Source: an uncultured Bacteroidales bacterium
Lineage (GTDB): Bacteria; Bacteroidota; Bacteroidia; Bacteroidales; Bacteroidaceae
DNA length: 32,524 nucleotides
Direction of reading: 5' to 3'
NCBI GenBank assembly: GCA_902801425.1
Contig: CADCIQ010000080.1
Coordinates: forward strand, 1-32,524
How positions within the stretch are numbered: the first letter of the stretch is position 1; every line of letters starts with the position of its first letter. The notes beneath the pieces are model-generated. The model was not told where the DNA came from. It worked only from the letters and a program-made list of their open reading frames with translations, and searched no databases. The position numbers and the translations under genes are program-made. Shown piece by piece: positions 8,120-15,873 of the stretch.

Positions 8120-8372
8120 TATTTACAATTTACTATGTACTATGTACTATTTCCAATCGCAGTAGGCATTTACTATTTGTGATTGAAAAAAAATAGTACA
8201 TAAAAACAAAATAGTAAATAAATAACGTCAGTTCGATGAATTGCTTATATGGTAAACAGCAAGCTGTTTTTTAACTGACAATAATTACCAATCTGCGCAA
8301 TCTTATTCCAATAATTATCATCGAATTCACGTTAAATAGTAAATTGTAAATAGCTAAATAGTAAATGTTAAT
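8120..8372. repeat. 7-base-unit palindrome interrupted by an inserted element
   Basis: Like the repeat at 2094-2275, this has TACTAT units on the left (ttactat-gtactat-gtactat) and AATAGTAAAT units on the right, with the loop core TCGCAGTAGGCATT and ACTATTTGTGATTG. The right arm is split by the MITE-like element at 8224-8334; aaatagtaaataaat is on one side and aaatagtaaattg on the other. Confidence 0.75.
8224..8334. mobile_element. MITE-like element with AACGT terminal inverted repeats
   Basis: It begins AACGTCAGTTCGATGAATT and ends with ATCATCGAATTCACGTT, imperfect inverted repeats of about 16-18 bp. It contains aactgacaataattaccaat, also present at 25811-25832 in the longer relative at 25726-25940. 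It has no coding capacity. Its position inside another repeat shows it was inserted. Length is about 110 bp. No target duplication could be proven because the surrounding sequence is repetitive. Confidence 0.65.
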
Positions 8373-8546
8373 AGTTAATACTCTATAAATCGAAGGATTG
8401 TTAAACTTTTATTTAAGCATTGTGAGATTGAGAGTCAGGGAATGTGCCAGCGGGCATTTTATTTCCCTGAAAATAAGAAATTACCGCTTTATTTATATAG
8501 AAAAGTGTGAAATAACGCTAAACAGACAAAGATTTTCGTGAAATCG

Positions 8547-8577
8547 TTTGCGATATAAGAAAAAAGTGTTATCTTTG
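8547..8577 (+). promoter_or_regulatory. Strong Bacteroidota-type promoter without a nearby gene
   Basis: TTTG at 8547-8550, a 19-base gap and TATCTTTG at 8570-8577 form a textbook promoter. The next start codon is more than 400 bases away at 9005, so the transcript begins with a long non-coding part. Confidence 0.75.
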
Positions 8578-8583
8578 CACTCG

Positions 8584-8850
8584 TAATGGGGCTAAGTAGT
8601 AGTTCCCTGTTATGATTGAATATTAGTTGCAATTGAAACAGCCATCACGTTGTGAAAACGCGATGGCTGGATTTAGTTATATACCATCTATATTATAGGT
8701 AGGTGTGTGCAGAATTATTTATACAATCCTTGCACCGCCTACTGCGCATCTTCAACACCTAAAAACAATCGAGTAGGAGTCACTACACTAATTTATTTTA
8801 GGTGCTGAACCTGCATCATTAATCAAAACAATCATAATAAAAATAATTTT
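8584..8850 (+). ncRNA. Candidate small RNA or leader with stable hairpins
   Basis: Following a strong promoter, the stretch has no credible reading frame, only a 9-codon MGLSSSSLL frame at about 8586. It contains a stable hairpin: CAGCCATC (8639-8646) pairs with GATGGCTG (8662-8669). A second possible pairing joins gtaggtgtgtgca (8699-8711) with tgcaccgcctac (8741-8752). It may be a stand-alone small RNA or an attenuator-like leader for the gene at 9005. No family could be assigned. Confidence 0.35.
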
Positions 8851-9004
8851 GCACACCTACTTAACAGACTCATCTTTCTGAAGGGGCTTTTGCAAAAAAA
8901 AATGATGATATGTAATTTTTTTGCATATAATAGAGCAGAGTTTGTAAATTTTTTATTACTTTTGCACATTGAAAACTGCATTTAAGACGGATAAAGTTAT
9001 AATT

Positions 9005-10084
9005 ATGAAAATTATTTCAATCGCTATTGCGCTGTTTGTTTCATTGGTTACTAATGCGCAGGTTAATCCAAAGGAAGGATTTATCATTACCAATGAGAAA
9101 GATACTATCTATGGAATGATAGAGTATCGAACAAACCATATAAACGCTCAACAATGTGTGTTTAAGGCTAATGATGCCTCTGAGTATGTGAAATATGTTC
9201 CAGGAAAGATTCTTGGTTACAGGTTCAAGGAAAGCGGAAAATTCTATGTGAGCAAGAAATTCGACAATGATGAAGCGTTCTTTGCTGAATTTCTCGTTGA
9301 TGGAATAATGAATCTGTATCGCAGGGAAAAGGGATTTAGGAAAATCTATTATTTGGAGAATGAAGAAGGCAAGGTGGTTCAGTATGAAAACCTGGATGGT
9401 GATATGAATTACGAACAGCGTACTGCCAATATGAGAGCCCAGAAACTGGTTCAGCATGTTTATAAGTCACAGCGTGCTATTGATGATATTAAGGCAGGCG
9501 AGATGAGTGATAAGCAGATGATAAAGATGGTGCGAGATTATCATGAAGATGTTTGTACATCAAATGAGGAATGTATCAAATATGAATATGATACCAAGAA
9601 AGAGAAGACAAAGTGCTATCTGTCAGTTTTTGCTGGTGGCGGTGGTGTATATATTAAAACCTCTGAGATGGAGCATGGTTTTCGAGGGAACCTGTTTTCT
9701 GTAGGTGCCTCTTTGGATATTGATCTAAGTAGATATGCCAACGGTATGTTATTCCAGATTATGGGTTCTTATTTTGGTATCAAGAGTGAAAACGAAGAGA
9801 CTTTGAACTTTTTGGAATTGAATACTGGCGTTATGGGCCGTTTCCCGATAAACAACAAATTAAAGTTTACGGTAAGGGGAGGTCTTGCTTTTTCTACAAC
9901 TTTTGAGCATGGTGCTCTTGGCTATGGTTTGTGTAAAGGTCTTTACGGAGGTTGTGGTTTAGAATTGCCAGTCCAGAAGCATGCCGTATTCCTTAATGTT
10001 GATGGCAAAAGTTTTGGAACGGGTGATTTTTGGGGATTGGGTGATATTAATATACTTCAAGGTACTATAGGCTTTAGGTTTTAA
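9005..10084 (+). CDS. Putative outer-membrane protein of unknown function
   Basis: From ATG 9005 this is a 359-residue protein with a signal peptide (MKIISIAIALFVSLVTNAQ). The longer frame from 8969 adds 12 charged residues ahead of that signal and overlaps the promoter box, so 9005 is preferred. The N-terminal part (GFIITNEKDTIYGMIEYR, PGKILGYRFKESGKFYVS) is a domain I recognise from many Bacteroidota secreted proteins that start with 'G.I.T..GDTI.G.I.YR'; its function is not known to me. The second half has alternating hydrophobic strands and ends QGTIGFRF, as expected of an outer-membrane beta-barrel. A -7-like box TACTTTTG lies at 8957-8964, without a good -33 box. Transcription ends at the bidirectional hairpin at 10131-10167. 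Confidence 0.65.
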   Translation: MKIISIAIALFVSLVTNAQVNPKEGFIITNEKDTIYGMIEYRTNHINAQQCVFKANDASEYVKYVPGKILGYRFKESGKFYVSKKFDNDEAFFAEFLVDGIMNLYRREKGFRKIYYLENEEGKVVQYENLDGDMNYEQRTANMRAQKLVQHVYKSQRAIDDIKAGEMSDKQMIKMVRDYHEDVCTSNEECIKYEYDTKKEKTKCYLSVFAGGGGVYIKTSEMEHGFRGNLFSVGASLDIDLSRYANGMLFQIMGSYFGIKSENEETLNFLELNTGVMGRFPINNKLKFTVRGGLAFSTTFEHGALGYGLCKGLYGGCGLELPVQKHAVFLNVDGKSFGTGDFWGLGDINILQGTIGFRF

Positions 10085-10130
10085 TAGTACTTAATGTGAG
10101 TTTGTTCTCGCAATATAGACAATTCATCAT

Positions 10131-10167
10131 AAAAATCCTCACACGTGAAAGGGTGTGAGGATTTTTT
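10131..10167. terminator. Bidirectional intrinsic terminator
   Basis: AAAAATCCTCACAC (10131-10144) pairs perfectly with GTGTGAGGATTTTT (10153-10166) around an 8-base loop. The A and T tracts give a U-rich end in both directions. It separates the convergent genes 9005-10084 (+) and 10202-12784 (-). Confidence 0.9.
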
Positions 10168-10201
10168 CGTAACTAACTTAAACTTATTTGCGAAATGACT
10201 G

Positions 10202-12784
10202 TTACAGACGTGATTTCTCTGCGTTTCCTGCACCAGTACCTTTATACTTGCTGTTGCTTGCATTGAAGTTGTAGCTTAGGGTGAGACCTACTGCCTGGGT
10301 GTAGGTATATACCTTTTGGGCGGTGGTGCCTATGCCATAGTATGTGGTCATATTGCTACGTGCAGAGCGAAAGATATCATCGGCGTATAGCGATGCGGTG
10401 AGACGACCTTGGAGGAATGCCTTCTGCAATCGGACGTTCACGGAGCAGCTTGTACCGCGATACATCAATCCCCAGTGGTTGCTGCCTGTGTAGTTGATGT
10501 CGAGCAATGCCTTGGCGGTTGTGCCGAGGGTAAACCAGTTCTGCATACGTGCAGAGAACTCAGGCTTGTTCAGTTTCTCTGGAGCACCATATTTCTCAGC
10601 GTCGAACATCTGCTGATAGTAGTGCAAAGTGGTGATCGGCTGCCAGATACCAATCTTTGGAGATGCTGTGAGGGTGGCATATACGCGATCCTGGTGGTCG
10701 AAGTTCTCAGGCGTAAGGATAATGATTTCATTCTCCTCGTCGTATAGCTTACCTGTGTGTGAAAAGAAATCATTCTCACGGGTATAGCCAGTTGCGAAGT
10801 TCAGCCATGAATATGTCAGGATGAAGTCGAGGCTCTGGCGGGTGGAAGGACGCAACAGAGGGTTACCGCCTTCGTAGAACATACGACTGTCATATACGAC
10901 AAAAGAACCTAATTGATTGTATGACGGACGTGTGATGCGCTTGGTATAGCTCAGTTGTGCGCTCCACTTCCCTTTTTGCCATGCGGCAGAGAGGGTAGGG
11001 AACAAGTCGTTGTAAGTGCGGCTTGGCTCTGTCTGCATGATGCCGAACGAATAGTAGTTTGTTGAAACGTGCTCATATCGCAGACCGGCATTCATACGCC
11101 ATTGCCCCAGTTGCATCTGATATTCGGCAAAACCTGCAATGTTCCTTTCATCCGTCTCATTGGAAGAGTCAGGAATTATACCCTCCTGATTATGGTTTAT
11201 ACCATTACTCAGAGTACTTGTTACCTCAGAGCCACCGCTCAATTCGCCTTTCCAGACAGGGTAGGTGAGAATTAGTTTACCGGCTGCCATAGTGCGTCTG
11301 TCGTTGGTGTTGCTGGTGATGGGGCGGTTGCCGAACTCTGTGCTATATTCATACTGATAGAGATTGTTCTCTGTTTCGCGTCGCAATAGTGTGGCGTTGA
11401 AATCGATATTCAGTTTCCCCACCTTGCCTACGTAGTATGTGTTCAGTTCCCATATAGGTTTGTTCTTTTCACGAATATCAGTAAGCAGAAGCACATCGCC
11501 ATGAAAAGCTCCGTTTTTCTGATAGTGCTGCTCCATATCTGTCTTGAAAATGTTTGAGAAGATTTTCTGTGAGGAGAAGCTAAGACCTACAGAATGATCT
11601 GCGTTGAAGTCGTAGCTAAGGCCACCCTTGTAATAGAGCGTAGTCCATGTGCTCCTTACAGGAAGTATCGCTTTTGCATTAAACAGATCCTTGCTGATAT
11701 GGATTTCCTGATCAACGTCCTGGTCTGCGCTGTAGTTTCCGTTGTCGAGGGCTACGTTGGCAAAAGCCTCCAGTCCGTTTGTGCGATATTTCAGGGTGAG
11801 GTCGTCATAGTTGTACCACTTGTTGTTAATTCTCGTCTGGTTGTAAGCCACTACGCTCAGTCCGTCGCCCTGTGGCTTCAAGGTCTTGATACGGATAACA
11901 GCATTGACCTCTGCATTATACCGGGCACCAGGGGCTGTAATAACCTCAACATTCTTTATGTCGGTGGATTTCAGTTGCTTCAGTTCATTAGCATTGTTCA
12001 CCTTCTTGCTGTTGATGTATATTTCTGGTACACCTTTGGTGAGAACCTCGAACTTATCATCTCGTTTCTGAACCATAGGAATCATCGCAAGCAGGTCATC
12101 GGCTGTGCCTATGTCGTGTAGTACTGAGTTCTGAACTTCGACAGAAATACCGCCAGATGCCATTTTATATTGAGGAATCTCTCCTTTCACCATCACGCCA
12201 TTTATGGTATATGTCTCTGGCTGCATGGTGATAGTGCCCATTTGTCCGACTGTAGCCTTGCGGGTTACGGTCTTATAGCCGATGCTCGTCACCTTTGCAA
12301 TAACCTGCTTCATCTGGCATGGAACCACGAAATCGCCATTCTCGTTGCTCACGCCACCAGTAATGAAACTGGAGTCTGCAACGGACAGAAGTGATACATT
12401 GACGAATGGCATGGGATTACCTTTTTCATCCACGATATGACCGATGAGCTTAGTGCCAGCCTTCTGAATGCACTCTATGTAGATTTCCTTCTTCTCATAG
12501 CTGATGCGCATAGGATAGAAGCCAACTACCTGTTTTACAGCTTCTTTCACCGATGTGTTTTTGAAAGAAGTTGTTACTGTGAAATCTTCCAGTTCATCAA
12601 AGATGAAGTTTATCTTGTAATCGTCCTGAGCTTTGTCAATCCAGATGAGCGCATCTGAGAGAGAGGTATTTCTGAAGGTATGCGTCAAGGATTGTGCCTT
12701 TGCTGTGGAGGAGGCAAAAAGGAATAGGAATAATAAGCCCCCTAACCCCCAAAATGGGAGTTTCTTGATTGTATTTAAAGACAT
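10202..12784 (-). CDS. STN-domain TonB-dependent-receptor-like outer-membrane protein
   Basis: This 860-residue outer-membrane transducer is the last gene of a sigma/anti-sigma operon. In order it has a signal peptide (to about 31, ending AKA), an STN domain (about 33-110) expected to contact the anti-sigma factor in the periplasm, a carboxypeptidase-regulatory-like beta-sandwich (about 113-195; GHIVDEKGNPMPFVNVSLL), a TonB-plug-like domain (about 215-300; VEVITAPGARYNAEVNAVI) and a beta-barrel of the OMP_b-brl_3 type to the end. The C-terminus YKGTGAGNAEKSRL is common in this Bacteroidota group. It probably imports or senses a ligand and signals inward to the sigma factor at 13970; the ligand is not evident and no SusD partner is present. 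Synthesis begins at ATG 12784, 102 bases after the anti-sigma stop; that gap holds two repeats. Confidence 0.87.
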   Translation of the reverse strand: MSLNTIKKLPFWGLGGLLFLFLFASSTAKAQSLTHTFRNTSLSDALIWIDKAQDDYKINFIFDELEDFTVTTSFKNTSVKEAVKQVVGFYPMRISYEKKEIYIECIQKAGTKLIGHIVDEKGNPMPFVNVSLLSVADSSFITGGVSNENGDFVVPCQMKQVIAKVTSIGYKTVTRKATVGQMGTITMQPETYTINGVMVKGEIPQYKMASGGISVEVQNSVLHDIGTADDLLAMIPMVQKRDDKFEVLTKGVPEIYINSKKVNNANELKQLKSTDIKNVEVITAPGARYNAEVNAVIRIKTLKPQGDGLSVVAYNQTRINNKWYNYDDLTLKYRTNGLEAFANVALDNGNYSADQDVDQEIHISKDLFNAKAILPVRSTWTTLYYKGGLSYDFNADHSVGLSFSSQKIFSNIFKTDMEQHYQKNGAFHGDVLLLTDIREKNKPIWELNTYYVGKVGKLNIDFNATLLRRETENNLYQYEYSTEFGNRPITSNTNDRRTMAAGKLILTYPVWKGELSGGSEVTSTLSNGINHNQEGIIPDSSNETDERNIAGFAEYQMQLGQWRMNAGLRYEHVSTNYYSFGIMQTEPSRTYNDLFPTLSAAWQKGKWSAQLSYTKRITRPSYNQLGSFVVYDSRMFYEGGNPLLRPSTRQSLDFILTYSWLNFATGYTRENDFFSHTGKLYDEENEIIILTPENFDHQDRVYATLTASPKIGIWQPITTLHYYQQMFDAEKYGAPEKLNKPEFSARMQNWFTLGTTAKALLDINYTGSNHWGLMYRGTSCSVNVRLQKAFLQGRLTASLYADDIFRSARSNMTTYYGIGTTAQKVYTYTQAVGLTLSYNFNASNSKYKGTGAGNAEKSRL

Positions 12785-12789
12785 ACTTA

Positions 12790-12884
12790 GTTTCGAATTA
12801 TGAATTACAAATTACGAATTACCAATATTCCCCTTTCGCCTTCCGGCTCCCTCTCTACGGGAGAGGGCGGGGGGAGAGGCCGCT
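12790..12884. repeat. 7-base tandem plus GC-rich palindrome between anti-sigma and receptor genes
   Basis: 12794-12822 is gaattat-gaattac-aaattac-gaattac, a 7-base tandem. 12838-12884 is a GC-rich palindrome (cgccttccggctccc, ctacggg, ggcggggggagaggcc) nearly identical to the one at 23252-23297 in the TamL signal peptide (about two mismatches in 46). It lies inside the operon and would form a strong hairpin in the mRNA ahead of the receptor gene. Confidence 0.8.
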
Positions 12885-12886
12885 CG

Positions 12887-13456
12887 CTACTCTATTGTTA
12901 TTGTTTTGTCAGAAAGTGATAGGTGTACTTTCTCGAAGTGGTTGATGCGGTTTACAATATCCTGTAGCTTGTCATCAGCCTCCCATGACAGGTATAGGCG
13001 TATTTTGCGGGCATTCTCATTGTTGAATACCACCTTGACGCCAAAGTCCTTGTTCAACTGATTCATTATATCCTGCAACTGCACGTTGTTGAAGTTCTGG
13101 GCAGTCCTTACGGTATCTGTCTTTTCTTCTACACTTGCAGTCTTAACGGCATTCGCTTTTTCATCCACCACAATTGTTGTCGTTACATTCGCATCTTCTT
13201 TTGCTGATACGAAGTGGGAGATAGCGGCGTATGAAATGCCTGATAGTGCAGCCAGGGTTATGAACATGGCAGCCCATTGCATAGGCTTGAACCTGTGTTG
13301 CTTTGGCTGTTGGGCAAGTTTTCTTGCCTTGAAGCGTTGCCATTCCTTCTCCGTATCTGGAGTAGGGATGTTGCTATCTTCGAGCATCTTATCAAGTTGC
13401 TCTTCGTTATATTGCTCCATGTTGAGGAGCATACGGATTTTATCTTCTTTCTTCAT
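12887..13456 (-). CDS. Anti-sigma factor with DUF4974, no FecR domain
   Basis: This 189-residue single-pass membrane protein has a cytoplasmic N-terminus (1-58) likely to hold the sigma factor, one membrane segment (about 60-79), a linker, and a C-terminal DUF4974/STN-like domain (about 121-189; FNNVQLQDIMNQLNKDFGVK). Typical Bacteroidota FecR-type anti-sigmas are about 300-350 residues and carry a FecR beta domain between the membrane segment and DUF4974; that domain is absent here. Its start lies 4 bases after the sigma gene stop, so the two are translationally coupled. The receptor gene follows, so the chain of receptor STN, DUF4974 and cytoplasmic anti-sigma domain is inferred as the signalling route. 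Confidence 0.82.
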   Translation of the reverse strand: MKKEDKIRMLLNMEQYNEEQLDKMLEDSNIPTPDTEKEWQRFKARKLAQQPKQHRFKPMQWAAMFITLAALSGISYAAISHFVSAKEDANVTTTIVVDEKANAVKTASVEEKTDTVRTAQNFNNVQLQDIMNQLNKDFGVKVVFNNENARKIRLYLSWEADDKLQDIVNRINHFEKVHLSLSDKTITIE

Positions 13457-13460
13457 GCTG

Positions 13461-13970
13461 TTATGCTTCTTTACGGTTAAAAGTTTGACGCAGTTTTTTC
13501 ATTCCTTGCACCAAGTGCTTGTTTACGGCTGATAGGCTGATGCCGAGCGAGTTGGATATCTCCTTGTATGATTTCCTATCGTCAAAGTGCATGTGGATGA
13601 TCTTACTTGTCTGTGGGGTGAGCCATCCGTCGATATAGTGGCGTATTATCTCGATAAGCTCATCGTCTGGTCTTCCCTGCCATGGTTCCGGGAATTCCAT
13701 GTCTTGCGTGTTTGCTATCTGAGTCTCAACCTTTCTGTGCCTCTCCCATTGCGCAATTATGTTGAGGCAACGGTTTCTGACACAAGTCAGAAGGAACGAC
13801 CGTTGAGATTCTTCACGCAGCTCCACAGTACCATCCCACAGACTTGCAAAGACATCCTGTACGGCATCTTTTGCTTCGTCCTCATCGCCCAACAGGATAT
13901 ATGCCACGCGATACATCCTATCGTATTCAGAATGGAATAGCTGTTCAAACTGCTGTTCTTTTTCTTTCAT
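13461..13970 (-). CDS. ECF-type RNA polymerase sigma factor
   Basis: This 169-residue sigma-70 factor heads the operon with the anti-sigma and the receptor. Region 2 is at about 11-48 (FHSEYDRMYRVAYILLGDED then EAKDAVQDVFASLW). Region 4 is at about 125-165, with a helix-turn-helix (SYKEISNSLGISLSAVNKHL). It probably activates its own operon and possibly other targets in response to the receptor. Upstream on the minus strand, TATTTTTG (complement of 14083-14090) could be a -7 box, but no TTTG is well placed. ATG 13970 gives the normal family length. Confidence 0.92.
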   Translation of the reverse strand: MKEKEQQFEQLFHSEYDRMYRVAYILLGDEDEAKDAVQDVFASLWDGTVELREESQRSFLLTCVRNRCLNIIAQWERHRKVETQIANTQDMEFPEPWQGRPDDELIEIIRHYIDGWLTPQTSKIIHMHFDDRKSYKEISNSLGISLSAVNKHLVQGMKKLRQTFNRKEA

Positions 13971-14316
13971 CTTGTTTCATTTTTTGTTGCTGTTTATCTT
14001 AAATACAGCTAAGCATGAAGAATGATTACCCCATAGATTCAAATTTTTTCAAAGAAGCTAAAAAAAATACTTTCGCCTACAAAAATACAATATTCTTTTC
14101 TAATTAAGTAAGGTGTAGTTTATAAAAATATTATTTTTAACGCAAGTTCTCTAACACACGCTAATCTTGTAAAGTTTCTATTTTTGATTGTGTAAAACAA
14201 CAACTCCACAGACAATCGGCATTGCTGCAGAAAACAATGGGCTTATTTATCTTGTTGCCAATGTTAAAAAACACGTTCCTGTTTGCCCCCGCAGATATTT
14301 AACAATATTAGACATC
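13971..14316. other. AT-rich intergenic region, nothing assigned
   Basis: This contains the presumed promoter of the minus-strand sigma operon near 14083-14090. I see no credible gene, RNA or repeat in the remainder. Confidence 0.6.
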
Positions 14317-15123
14317 CTATATTTCACTATGAATAACGGGAGTTCGACGAATTTGAACGTCTCTACTTATTCTAATTTCGCCAATAAAACAATGTTCGCG
14401 ATGATATTTTAGATATTTTTTCTGATTTTCATTTATTTCCATTAATAAATGGGATTCATTTTTTAGGCCCAAAAGTTTTTTTGCCTTAGCATCTATGTGT
14501 TTTGAATATATAATTCTCCCATCATCTCGAAACGAAATGTAGCCTTTGTCAAACAATTTGTCATAATTAGGCAAAAGAAGAAGACCATTATCTACATCCA
14601 CTCGTTCCTCGTTATTGGCTTTTCTCCATGGCTTGATATGAGATGCTATAAGTAGATCTAGATTATTGCATCCAGAAACAGAACATTTACCCCAATGCTC
14701 AATCAATTTTTCACGGAATTCACCTTGACCAATACGTGCATTTATAATCGCCTTACGTTGGGTTCTAGTTAAAACGCCATTTTTGTTTACATTGGCAATC
14801 TCTTTTTTTATAGCTTTGTGTTGTTCTTCTGCGTAATTTGATTTGCGAAATTTTAGAAAATGGCGAAGAGCTGATTGGAAATTAGCAATATCTTTATCTG
14901 TTGTGTATTTACTTTTCGATTTATTAGATTTGATTTTTTCTATCAGGGAGTCAACGTCTTTCTCCGATTTAATTCCAATAAAATCATACTCGTTTTTCTC
15001 AAGATACTTCAACCATGAAATGTAGTTGGTTTGAGCTTTTTTGCCTACGCTATTAAGACCTGCGAGGTAGTGATAAAAGTCGGACAAGTAATCCATAAAA
15101 CGAGTTTTATTAAGCGTTCCCAT
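14317..15123 (-). CDS. HNH-family nuclease, restriction-like
   Basis: This 268-residue protein has an N-terminal helical region (1-130) of unknown role; residues 5-60 vaguely resemble an integrase core-binding fold. A C-terminal HNH domain of the HNH_2 type spans about 134-215: FREKLIEHWGKCSVSGC with Cys147 and Cys152, LLIASHIKPW with His162, VDVDNGLLLLPNYDKLFDKG with Asn179, and a following strand FRDDGRIIYS. Such proteins cut DNA and are often restriction or defence nucleases; no methylase or other partner is nearby, so its target is unknown. It is distinctly AT-rich, stands alone with its own promoter (15172-15203) and is flanked by repeats, all suggesting acquisition. The last residues IRRTPV are encoded by a copy of the AACGT-type repeat (14334-14352), so the native C-terminus has probably been replaced. 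Confidence 0.83.
   Translation of the reverse strand: MGTLNKTRFMDYLSDFYHYLAGLNSVGKKAQTNYISWLKYLEKNEYDFIGIKSEKDVDSLIEKIKSNKSKSKYTTDKDIANFQSALRHFLKFRKSNYAEEQHKAIKKEIANVNKNGVLTRTQRKAIINARIGQGEFREKLIEHWGKCSVSGCNNLDLLIASHIKPWRKANNEERVDVDNGLLLLPNYDKLFDKGYISFRDDGRIIYSKHIDAKAKKLLGLKNESHLLMEINENQKKYLKYHREHCFIGEIRISRDVQIRRTPVIHSEI
14334..14352. repeat. AACGT-type repeat end inside the HNH gene's 3' end
   Basis: AACGGGAGTTCGACGAATT is close to the element ends at 246, 8224, 25726 and 32311. Read on the minus strand it encodes IRRTPV near the C-terminus of the nuclease, and the stop codon follows five codons later. Confidence 0.65.
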
Positions 15124-15171
15124 ATTTTTTTAAAATTTTTGTAGACTAGGTGCCTGTTATAAAATATTTCT

Positions 15172-15203
15172 GCAAAAATACAAATTTCCTTTTATATAAA
15201 CAA
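15172..15203 (-). promoter_or_regulatory. Promoter of the HNH nuclease gene
   Basis: Read on the minus strand, TTG (15203-15201), 20 bases and TATTTTTG (15180-15173) fit the Bacteroidota promoter. Transcription would begin about 40 bases before ATG 15123. Confidence 0.6.
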
Positions 15204-15246
15204 GTAAAGTTAGTGGAATTTTCGTTAAAAAAGAGAGAAAAGCCTC

Positions 15247-15362
15247 AAGTCCTATGCAAGTCCTATGTAATTCCCTTGCAAATCCCATTTTTCGCCCATT
15301 CTAAGGAACGGACTTGCAACGGACCTATAACGGAGGTAGAACGGACTTAGGACAAGGGCAAG
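15247..15362. repeat. Palindrome made of 11-base units (AAGTCCTATGC / ACGGACTTGCA)
   Basis: Left units start at 15247, 15258, 15269, 15280 and 15291 (aagtcctatgc, aagtcctatgt, aattcccttgc, aaatcccattt, ttcgcccattc). Right units start at 15308, 15319, 15330, 15341 and 15352 (acggacttgca, acggacctata, acggaggtaga, acggacttagg, acaagggcaag). Steps within each arm are exactly 11. The arms are partly complementary (AAGTCC with GGACTT). Confidence 0.8.
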
Positions 15363-15410
15363 GGCTGTCAGGATTTAAAACTATCAGGAAATATCTTTTG
15401 GCAATAGCAT

Positions 15411-15633
15411 AAATAAAAAAATAAAAAGTTTTGCGATAGGGGGTTACACCTTTTGCCTAAAATAGGCTTTTATTCGTTGATTATCAGTATTTTATAAAGG
15501 GTGTAACCCCCTCTTAAATGACCGTGACTTTTTTAAGGGGGTTACACCCATTATTATTTATTGATTATCAGTTCGTTATGTGGAGAAATGCGGTGTGGGT
15601 GTAACCCCCTATCGCAAAACTTTTATTTTTTTG
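15411..15633. repeat. Nested inverted repeat with four GGGTGTAACCCCCT motifs
   Basis: The outer arms 15411-15450 and 15598-15633 pair almost perfectly (agttttgcgatagggggtt with aaccccctatcgcaaaact). An inner hairpin pairs 15499-15518 with 15531-15549 (gggtgtaaccccct with agggggttacaccc). The motif GGGTGTAACCCCCT or its complement therefore occurs four times, and TTGATTATCAGT twice (about 15477 and 15561). It encodes nothing and lies between the HNH and thioesterase genes. Confidence 0.85.
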
Positions 15634-15873
15634 TATTGTGTCACATAACCTTTATTCCTTCCTATACGTTTTTTTTCTGCTTGCCATAGGGGACATCATG
15701 TCTTGTCGTCCTGCTATTCATGCACACTACTCTTGTCGTGTGCGCAAAAATATAGAATGTCTATGCATTTCATCTTCAAAGAATGACATTTCGGATTTTT
15801 TCTTTGTCGTTTCTTTCTGCGAAAAGCCATTTGTATGTACTTTTGGGATGAAAATCAGGTAAATAGAACAAAA

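Noticed and set aside
11594-12121. Plus-strand frame of 175 codons opposite the receptor gene
   Set aside because: It is a shadow of the receptor gene; it has no domain and no promoter.
14188-14412. Plus-strand frame of 74 codons
   Set aside because: It has a TTG start, low complexity, and overlaps the 3' end of the HNH gene in the opposite direction.
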